A DNA stretch of 64,000 bases from CAWUKT01 sp964352215 (lineage in GTDB: Bacteria > Bacteroidota > Bacteroidia > J057 > JADKCL01). The translations under genes and the position numbers were made by a program. The notes beneath the pieces were generated by a model that was not told the origin of the DNA, made no database searches, and saw nothing but the letters and a program-made list of their open reading frames with translations. The number at the start of each line of letters is the position of its first letter. Positions within the stretch are counted from its first letter, which is position 1. Location: the NCBI GenBank assembly GCA_964352215.1, contig CAYGRE010000020.1, positions 13,570-77,569 on the forward strand, in the 5' to 3' direction. Below, in pieces: positions 58,487 to 64,000 of this stretch.

Positions 58487-61027
58487 ATGAGATTAGAATC
58501 TGAAGAAGTCCGGCAATACATCCGCACCAATTCTAAACCCCGCATCATAAAAAGTGCTCTGTCCTATCTGGATCAGATAGTCCCTTTGGTCCCTTGGGTT
58601 TCGCAAGGAAAGCAAAAAATGCAGTATAAAGTCCCTGCGAAAAGGTCGGAAATGATCCATACTGTATCGATCTTATGGGACGACGAGGGGATTATTTCGA
58701 AATGCACATGTAGCACAAAGATTGATTCGCTGTGTTTCCATGAAGTTGTAGCCTTGACAGGTCTCATGAAGCGACTGCAAGCGCAGGAGACTGAACAAGC
58801 ACAGGAGACCCAACATGGGCAGGAGACTGAACAAGCACAGGAGACTGAAACAACCTTGAATAAGGCCTTAAAGCCCAAACCACCCGTTACCATCCTGAAA
58901 AAGCTGGTTTTCCAAAAGCGGAGGGTGTATTTACGGAACCTCGATGATTTTATCCTGTTTATTCCTGCGATCGTATATGACCGCAAAGAGGTCGACCTCT
59001 TTTCAAATGAAAAAGTGATCGAACGGACCCCTGAATCCCGGGTTCTCTATGAACGGGACAAGGAGGAAGAGGAGAGCTTTCATCAGTTTTTCATGAAACT
59101 GCATCCCCGGTTCAAGGGGCAGGAAAGCCGGGGCTATTTTTACCTTTCTTTGAAGGATTTCCTGAATGGGGATTGGTTCCTGGAAGTATTTGATTCGATT
59201 CGGGAGGCCGGAATTGAGGTGATGGGCCTGAAAGACCTGGACAAGATGCCCTACAACCCCAATCGGGGAAGCTTCAGTCTGAGCGTTTCCTCCGGCCAGG
59301 ATTGGTTGGATTTGAAGATAACGGTTCAATTTGGGGATCAGGTAGCAAGTCTGAAAGATGTGCGCAAAGCAGTTTTGAACCAGGATCGTTTTGTGGTGCT
59401 GGAGGATGGTAGCAGAGGGGTTTTGCCTGAAGCATGGATCAAGCGGCTCAGGTTGTTCTTTAGCCTTGGAGCAGTCAAAAGGAATAAATTGAAATTGGCT
59501 TCCTTTCACTTCTCATTGTTCGAGGAGTTGACCAGGATCGAGATGGAAAAAAAGCTCCAAGAGGAACTGGAAGAGAAGAAGAAAAAGCTACTCGAATTTG
59601 AGCACATACAGTCTTACCCGATCCCGAATACGATTTCAGCAACATTACGGCAATACCAGGTGGCGGGGTACAATTGGCTGAATTTTCTGGATGAATATGG
59701 CTGGGGGGGATGTCTGGCAGATGATATGGGACTTGGAAAGACCTTGCAAACCCTGGCTTTTCTGAACCGGCAAGTCGCATTGCATCCCAATACTCCCAAT
59801 CTGATCGTGGTGCCAACCACTCTGATATTCAACTGGCAGGAGGAAATAAATAAGTTTTCACCGCAACTCAATTGTCTGGTCCATTCAGGAACCAACCGGA
59901 CCAAAGACCCGGAGAAATTGAAAGGCTATGATGTGATCTTGGTTTCCTATGGACTGATCCTTCGGGATATCAAATGGTTGAAAGATGTTGAGTTCAATTA
60001 CGTTGTTCTGGATGAGTCCCAGGCCATCAAAAACCCGCTTTCCCAGAGATACAAGGCAGCATTGCTACTAAAAGCAAGAAATCGCCTGGCCCTGACAGGA
60101 ACACCAATTGAAAACAATACCTACGACCTCTTTGCACAATTCAACTTCCTGAATCCAGGGCTGTTGGGTAACCGGACCTTTTTTCGGAAAACATTCTCCG
60201 ATCCGATTGACAAATTTGGAGACCCGGAGGCCGCAAACTATTTGAGAAAACTGATCGCACCATTTCTATTGCGAAGGACCAAGGAAAAAGTCGCGACCGA
60301 GCTACCTGAAAAGACAGAATCCATTCTCTACTGCGAGATGGAACCGGAGCAACGTAACGTGTATGATGCCTTCAAGAAAGACCTGAGAGATAAAATTGAA
60401 GAACAGATCGCTTCGCAGGGGATGAAAAAATCAGGCATTTATATCATTGATGCCCTGCTCAAACTAAGGCAAATCTGCAATTCCCCACGAATATTGAACA
60501 CAGAAGCGGATTATGGAAGTGACTCAATAAAATTGAAAGAACTCATGCGGAATGTCCAGGAGAAGACGGGGAACCACAAGATCCTTGTGTTCTCCCAGTT
60601 TGTGAAAATGCTGGGTTTGATCAGGGAAGAATTGGCAGATGCTGGGATTCCGTATGCATATTTGGATGGCAGTACCAGAAACCGCCAGGAAATAGTTGAG
60701 AACTTTCAGAATGACCCGAAGGTCAGGGTTTTCCTGATCAGTCTGAAAGCTGGTGGAGTGGGACTGAACCTGACTTCGGCTGATTATGTGTTTTTGGTCG
60801 ATCCGTGGTGGAACCCTGCCGTAGAGGCTCAGGCCATTGACAGGACTCATCGAATCGGACAGACGAAAAAGGTATTTGCCTATAAAATGATCTGTAAAGA
60901 TTCCGTCGAAGAGAAAGTGCTACTTTTGCAGGCGAAGAAGAAGGGAATCGCGGACGACTTGATCAAGGCAGAAGAGAAGTTCTTTAAATCTCTGACCCAA
61001 AATGAGGTGATGGATTTATTTGCCTGA
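58487..61027 (+). CDS. SNF2-family helicase with SWIM zinc finger
   Basis: An 846-residue ATP-dependent DNA translocase. The N-terminal SWIM finger has 'KCTCSTKIDSLCFHEVVAL' (C-x-C, C-x-H, about 69-87). A disordered repeat (residues 99-122) and a region with no clear domain (about 130-375) follow. The SNF2 motor starts near 380 with 'LRQYQVAGYNWLNFL', Walker A 'LADDMGLGKTLQTLAFL', motif II 'LDESQAIKN' and motif III 'ALTGTPIENN'. The helicase C-terminal half has 'KILVFSQFVKMLGLI', 'LISLKAGGVGLNLTSADYVF' and 'QAIDRTHRIGQTKKVFAYKMI'. Bacterial SWIM-SNF2 proteins remodel RNA polymerase or nucleoprotein complexes; the exact target is unknown. Not next to a methylase or nuclease, so a phage-defence role is not supported. 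Confidence 0.95.
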   Translation: MRLESEEVRQYIRTNSKPRIIKSALSYLDQIVPLVPWVSQGKQKMQYKVPAKRSEMIHTVSILWDDEGIISKCTCSTKIDSLCFHEVVALTGLMKRLQAQETEQAQETQHGQETEQAQETETTLNKALKPKPPVTILKKLVFQKRRVYLRNLDDFILFIPAIVYDRKEVDLFSNEKVIERTPESRVLYERDKEEEESFHQFFMKLHPRFKGQESRGYFYLSLKDFLNGDWFLEVFDSIREAGIEVMGLKDLDKMPYNPNRGSFSLSVSSGQDWLDLKITVQFGDQVASLKDVRKAVLNQDRFVVLEDGSRGVLPEAWIKRLRLFFSLGAVKRNKLKLASFHFSLFEELTRIEMEKKLQEELEEKKKKLLEFEHIQSYPIPNTISATLRQYQVAGYNWLNFLDEYGWGGCLADDMGLGKTLQTLAFLNRQVALHPNTPNLIVVPTTLIFNWQEEINKFSPQLNCLVHSGTNRTKDPEKLKGYDVILVSYGLILRDIKWLKDVEFNYVVLDESQAIKNPLSQRYKAALLLKARNRLALTGTPIENNTYDLFAQFNFLNPGLLGNRTFFRKTFSDPIDKFGDPEAANYLRKLIAPFLLRRTKEKVATELPEKTESILYCEMEPEQRNVYDAFKKDLRDKIEEQIASQGMKKSGIYIIDALLKLRQICNSPRILNTEADYGSDSIKLKELMRNVQEKTGNHKILVFSQFVKMLGLIREELADAGIPYAYLDGSTRNRQEIVENFQNDPKVRVFLISLKAGGVGLNLTSADYVFLVDPWWNPAVEAQAIDRTHRIGQTKKVFAYKMICKDSVEEKVLLLQAKKKGIADDLIKAEEKFFKSLTQNEVMDLFA
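58781..58852 (+). repeat. 18-bp in-frame tandem repeat, 4 copies
   Basis: Units at 58781, 58799, 58817 and 58835 encode AQETEQ, AQETQH, GQETEQ and AQETET. It sits just after the SWIM finger and makes a Gln/Glu linker. Confidence 0.93.
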
Positions 61028-61137
61028 TCAGGTCATCTTCCCTCTATCACCGCGCAACACAAAATGCAGCGGTGAAGCAAAGCGCGAGGAGAGATAATCC
61101 TTTTCTTATGGGGAGTCAGTTTCATACAAGGATCAAA

Positions 61138-62538
61138 CTACTTACGTCGGTACACATATAACCCGACATTCAGTATTTCTCCACCTTCCACCAATTCCCA
61201 GATATCTCCATTCTTCAGTTCCTCCAATTGTTCGTCGGAATACCCATTAGAGACATTAGACCAAACGATGCTTTCACAATCTTCCCAGGGTACTTCAGCG
61301 ATGCTGTGGTAGCGGTCGAAACTGTATTTGTCTATGACATATCTGTACTTGGAGGAGCTCAGCATCGGAAAATCCGAACAGGTCATTCCTTCTAATTTCT
61401 CGGTAACCGAGTAAGGGTATTTTTTCTCCAGGTGGAAAAAGGCCCAGTGGGCCAGGTTGGAATCCCATCCCTGGGCGATCTTGTCCGGATAGACCCAGAA
61501 GTGTCCACCGAGCAGGCCGATTCCGAGGAGTACGGGTACGGCCCAGCGTCGCCAGGCTGTTTCGACCAGTTCGATAGCTCTGAGGGTCAGCAAGCAAAAC
61601 AGCAGGAAGTGGGCTGCGAAATAGCGGTGGCCGATGGGGTTGGAAAACGGGATGAGCAAGAAGGTCAGCCAGGAGGTAAGGACCAGGAAGACGAGGAACA
61701 GTTCTTTGAATTTTGGGTCGGTTTTGAGTTCGCGGAACCGGACGGTGACCGCAACCAGGAAGAAGATCCAGACGAAGACCATGCCGTAATCGAGGAAACG
61801 CCAGCCGATGATACCAAGGTTGCGGAGGATGCCTCCAAATCCGAGAATTTCCCGGTGGGCACCATAAGTCTCAGCGGGTGGACTCAGGAGCCAGCCCTGA
61901 ACTTTCCAATGGTAGAGCAGCCAGGCGAGGGTAATTGCTGCGACCGGGAGGTACCACAGGATTCGTCCAAAGGTTCCTTTCCAGTCTTTCCAGTTTTTTT
62001 GCAGCAGGAAGCCCACCAGGAATACCGAGGGTACCATTAGAATTCCCCTGAAGGTTACCATCATCATGCCGACCGTAGCCAGGATGAGCAGGATTCGTTT
62101 CTTTTCCAGTTCCGCATTCAGGGCCATCAGAAAGAAACAGACCAAGGCAATATCGGGGGAGACCATGCTGCTTTGGGCCAACAGGGTAGGTTGCAGGACA
62201 AGGATGAAGAGGCCCCAATTGGCGTATCTCGGGGATAGGTAACGTTGGCAGAGCTTTTGCCACTGCCAGAGGATACCCAATAAAAAGGGGATCATGGACA
62301 AATGGGCCACCAGCAATGACTTTCCGAAGATGGCCCACCATCCGGCGAGGTAAATATTGAAGAAGGGGGGATGCCCGGCGTCCATCGCTTCCGGTGGCAT
62401 CAGCCGGGAAAAGTCGGTTTCGAGGTACCAATGGGCCAGCTTGGAGTTGAGGATATTGTCCCAGAAGAAGGGGAATTGACTGCAAAGCAATACCCATCCG
62501 ACGACGAGGACACTACCGATCAACCAGGACCGTTTCAC
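61138..62538 (-). CDS. membrane glycosyltransferase of the GT39/ArnT-like (dolichyl-mannosyltransferase) type
   Basis: 466 residues with about ten transmembrane helices. The N-terminal first-loop acidic motif is 'FPFFWDNILNSKLAHWYLETDFS' (partly shown) with 'DAGHPPFFNIYLAGWW', as in GT-C glycosyltransferases that use polyprenyl-phospho-sugars. The C-terminus is a soluble domain of about 100 residues. It overlaps the end of the upstream SDR gene by 4 bp (ATGA). The overlap with a DprE2-like enzyme suggests a polyprenyl-phospho-arabinose or other pentose donor; donor and acceptor are inferred, not shown. Confidence 0.82.
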   Translation of the reverse strand: MKRSWLIGSVLVVGWVLLCSQFPFFWDNILNSKLAHWYLETDFSRLMPPEAMDAGHPPFFNIYLAGWWAIFGKSLLVAHLSMIPFLLGILWQWQKLCQRYLSPRYANWGLFILVLQPTLLAQSSMVSPDIALVCFFLMALNAELEKKRILLILATVGMMMVTFRGILMVPSVFLVGFLLQKNWKDWKGTFGRILWYLPVAAITLAWLLYHWKVQGWLLSPPAETYGAHREILGFGGILRNLGIIGWRFLDYGMVFVWIFFLVAVTVRFRELKTDPKFKELFLVFLVLTSWLTFLLIPFSNPIGHRYFAAHFLLFCLLTLRAIELVETAWRRWAVPVLLGIGLLGGHFWVYPDKIAQGWDSNLAHWAFFHLEKKYPYSVTEKLEGMTCSDFPMLSSSKYRYVIDKYSFDRYHSIAEVPWEDCESIVWSNVSNGYSDEQLEELKNGDIWELVEGGEILNVGLYVYRRK

Positions 62539-63269
62539 AGCTTCATTTTCTTAAACTTCCACTCGGGGACGTTGCGGATGATCCACATGATATAGCGCCA
62601 GAACCATTTGGTGTAGAGGACATTCCTGCTGCGTTTCCATGCTTTGTAGATGTCTTTGGCGACGCCTTCCGGGGTATGGGTCAGGAGGGCAGGGAGGTCC
62701 ATGCCTTCGGTCATCTTGGTATAGACAAATCCGGGTTTGACGGTGAGGACATGGACGCCGTGGGCGGTCATCCGGTTGCGGAGACCGGAAAGGAAGGCGG
62801 TGAAGCCGGCCTTGGCACTGCCGTAAAAGTAATTGGAGGCGCGGCCGCGGTCACCCGCCACCGATGAAATCCCGATGATAGACCCGGAGCCTCGCTCCTG
62901 CATTTCATTGGCCACTACGGAAAGAATATGGCAACAGCCAGTGAAATTGGTCTCCATGCTGCGGAGGGCCAGGGCGAGGTCTTGCTCGGCTTCTCCCTGT
63001 TCGTAGAGAACACCCACCACACTGATCACCACCTCAGGTTTGGGATCGAGTGCATCGTAAAATGCCTGGTGGGTAGCGTAGGCGACCGCATCAAATTCGA
63101 GGACGCTGGCTTCGGTCTTGTGACGAATCTTAAGATCGGCGGCATCTGCTTCCATCTCTTCAGCGCGGCGCCCCGCCAGGTAGATCCCGAATCCTTCACT
63201 GGCATACTTCGCTGCCAAGGCCCGGCCAATCTCAGATTTTGCACCCAATATCAGGCAGTACTTACTCAT
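62535..63269 (-). CDS. SDR-family oxidoreductase, DprE2-like
   Basis: 244 residues from the ATG at 63269 (a TTG at 63278 is unlikely). The NAD(P) motif is 'LILGAKSEIGRALAAKYA' (6-23). 'ISSVAGDRGRASNYFYGSAKAGF' holds catalytic Ser, Tyr and Lys in the classical Y-x-x-x-K spacing. The 'GxxxxIG' start written as 'GAKSEIG' and the C-terminal 'VKPGFVYTKMTEGMDLPALLTHTPEGVAKDIYKAWKR' (in part) match DprE2, the reductase that finishes polyprenyl-phospho-arabinose synthesis. Overlaps the membrane glycosyltransferase by 4 bp, so both are one operon. A generic ketoreductase is the alternative. Confidence 0.9.
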   Translation of the reverse strand: MSKYCLILGAKSEIGRALAAKYASEGFGIYLAGRRAEEMEADAADLKIRHKTEASVLEFDAVAYATHQAFYDALDPKPEVVISVVGVLYEQGEAEQDLALALRSMETNFTGCCHILSVVANEMQERGSGSIIGISSVAGDRGRASNYFYGSAKAGFTAFLSGLRNRMTAHGVHVLTVKPGFVYTKMTEGMDLPALLTHTPEGVAKDIYKAWKRSRNVLYTKWFWRYIMWIIRNVPEWKFKKMKL

Positions 63270-63382
63270 GCGGCGCAAGTTAGTGAAAAAGGCAGAACCT
63301 TAATTGGTTTGCTTAACTTCCGGAGCTTCCACCGTACGTTGGAATAGTTTTGTTGAACGATTGCTGAAAATCCGACTATGTT

Positions 63383-63412
63383 AAAAAGAAAAACAGGCCC
63401 ACTTGCCTGTTT
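63383..63412 (-). terminator. terminator downstream of the poly-Asp lipoprotein gene
   Basis: 8-bp stem (63391-63398 with 63405-63412). Read on the minus strand it is followed by a TTTTCTTTTT tract. It lies 144 bp after the lipoprotein stop, between it and the SDR gene. Confidence 0.65.
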
Positions 63413-63459
63413 CCCTAATGGTTAAATGTTGGTCTGTTGTTTAATCTCACTCTTTACCC

Positions 63460-63490
63460 AAAAGATGCACTCAGGGTGGGCACATCTTTT
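63460..63490 (-). terminator. second hairpin downstream of the poly-Asp lipoprotein gene
   Basis: 8-bp stem aaaagatg (63460-63467) with catctttt (63483-63490) and a 15-nt loop, 66 bp after the stop codon. T-run is short, so it may be partial. Confidence 0.5.
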
Positions 63491-63555
63491 TTGGGGTTTG
63501 TATTTATAAAGTTGCTTTCGACAACTTAAGTTTCATCTGGTTCTCAAGAGACGAT

Positions 63556-63927
63556 TTATTCGTCATCATCATCGTCATCGTCATCGTCATCGTCATCATC
63601 GTCATCGTCATCATCGTCTCCTGCAACCGGATTGCCATTGGCATCAAAATTCAGCTCGATCTCCTTGTTCCCCTCCTTGAATTCCACTTCGTAAAAGGTT
63701 CCGTCAGGACCTTCGCTGCGGGAAGCCTCCAAAATGGTGACTCCAGGATGGGCATTGCTGACAAACGCGGTGATGGCTTCAGGCAGATCGCTTGGATCAA
63801 TATCTGTTTCCAATTGCTTCAGGACAGCTTCAGGGACATCAGTTTGGGGAGCGGTGGTTTCTGTATCACCACAAGCGACCAAAAAGGCCAGGGCAAGGAT
63901 AAGGGAAAGTGTACTTAGTGTTTTCAT
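63556..63927 (-). CDS. small lipoprotein, PepSY-like, with 19-residue aspartate tail
   Basis: 123 residues. The signal peptide ends in the lipobox 'LVAC' (Cys19), followed by a Thr/Glu tether. The mature domain (about 38-100) contains 'AITAFVSNAHPGVTILEASRSEGPDGTFYEVEF' (partly) and 'KEIELNFDANGNPV', the beta-strand pattern of PepSY-like domains, which often inhibit proteases or bind ions. The chain ends in 19 consecutive Asp residues and a Glu, encoded by a GAT/GAC microsatellite. Such a tail should bind Ca2+ or other cations. It is outer-membrane- or periplasm-exposed. Length of the Asp run could vary between strains. Confidence 0.85.
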   Translation of the reverse strand: MKTLSTLSLILALAFLVACGDTETTAPQTDVPEAVLKQLETDIDPSDLPEAITAFVSNAHPGVTILEASRSEGPDGTFYEVEFKEGNKEIELNFDANGNPVAGDDDDDDDDDDDDDDDDDDDE

Positions 63928-63949
63928 AGCATCTAATAAAATATCTATT

Positions 63950-63957
63950 CAAACTTA
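63950..63957 (-). promoter_or_regulatory. candidate -7 box of the poly-Asp lipoprotein gene
   Basis: TAAGTTTG on the minus strand is an exact TAnnTTTG match, 22 bp before the start codon. The -33 position carries TGA rather than TTG, so support is partial. Confidence 0.4.
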
Positions 63958-64000
63958 AGCATCGATTCTGAAGGAAATCAGGAGAACAAGTTATTGGATG

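Noticed and set aside
58487..61027. DISARM- or phage-defence-type role for the SNF2 helicase
   Set aside because: No DISARM partners (methylase, PLD, DUF1998) are adjacent, and the SWIM-SNF2 architecture is common in housekeeping settings.

Overview
The window comes from a Bacteroidota chromosome. The evidence is a SusC/SusD pair at the left edge, three secreted proteins with type IX secretion (T9SS) C-terminal sorting domains, lipoproteins with Bacteroidota-style lipoboxes, very few Shine-Dalgarno sites, and two promoters of the Bacteroidota form TTG-N20-TAnnTTTG. The protein repertoire (propeller-type sensors, T9SS metalloprotease, PKD domain, split transketolase, LodA/LodB) suggests a free-living, probably aquatic, Saprospiria/Lewinella-like bacterium. 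That placement is inference. There is no insertion sequence, phage, integrase or CRISPR array.

Layout. 0-4.2 kb: end of a SusC-SusD outer-membrane uptake operon with two small exported partners. 4.2-7 kb: a duplicated PH-like protein, an MFS exporter and Mn-type superoxide dismutase. 7-19 kb: exported enzymes and hypotheticals (cPLA2-like lipoprotein, T9SS propeller protein, membrane-anchored protein plus flavin monooxygenase, a possible injection-system cargo protein, a penicillin-acylase-type Ntn hydrolase, a GIY-YIG protein, a transglutaminase-like/TPR protein). 19-23.2 kb: a tightly overlapping light/repair operon of T9SS propeller protein, DASH cryptochrome, FeS-type photolyase and a tiny DUF2256 zinc-ribbon protein. 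23.4-23.9 kb: a degenerate 21-bp tandem array. 23.9-27.1 kb: LodA-like quinoprotein oxidase with its LodB-like flavoprotein. 27.3-31.8 kb: a propeller/Y_Y_Y receptor fused to adenylate cyclase, then a metallo-beta-lactamase-fold hydrolase. 32-37 kb: tRNA-Glu, GAPDH, PGK, a two-subunit transketolase and small proteins. 38-46 kb: LytTR response regulator with a pseudo-receiver/Hpt protein, MscL, a DUF3078 protein, TsaB, an acetyltransferase, a DprE1-like oxidase, a MaoC-like protein and a polysaccharide deacetylase. 46-56.6 kb: secreted proteins, BtpA, a T9SS M43 protease, LMW phosphatase plus fructosamine-kinase-like pair, NlpC/P60, HNH, OmpA, YegP and pRiA4b ORF-3 genes. 56.7-64 kb: Na+/solute symporter, SWIM-SNF2 helicase, GT39-like mannosyltransferase-fold protein overlapping a DprE2-like SDR, and a lipoprotein with a 19-aspartate tail.

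The most unusual theme is repeats. Short tandem repeats occur at seven or more places. Three are intergenic (9 bp at 8.9 kb, 21 bp at 23.4 kb, about 16 bp at 34.6 kb). Four are in frame inside otherwise normal enzymes (36 bp in the monooxygenase, 18 bp in the transglutaminase/TPR protein, 21 bp in LodB, 18 bp in the SNF2 helicase), where they add low-complexity linkers. No wholly new defence or secretion system is obvious. The best candidates for new biology are the four-gene photolyase operon, the possible contractile-injection cargo gene at 13-14.5 kb, and the repeat-expansion behaviour of the genome.
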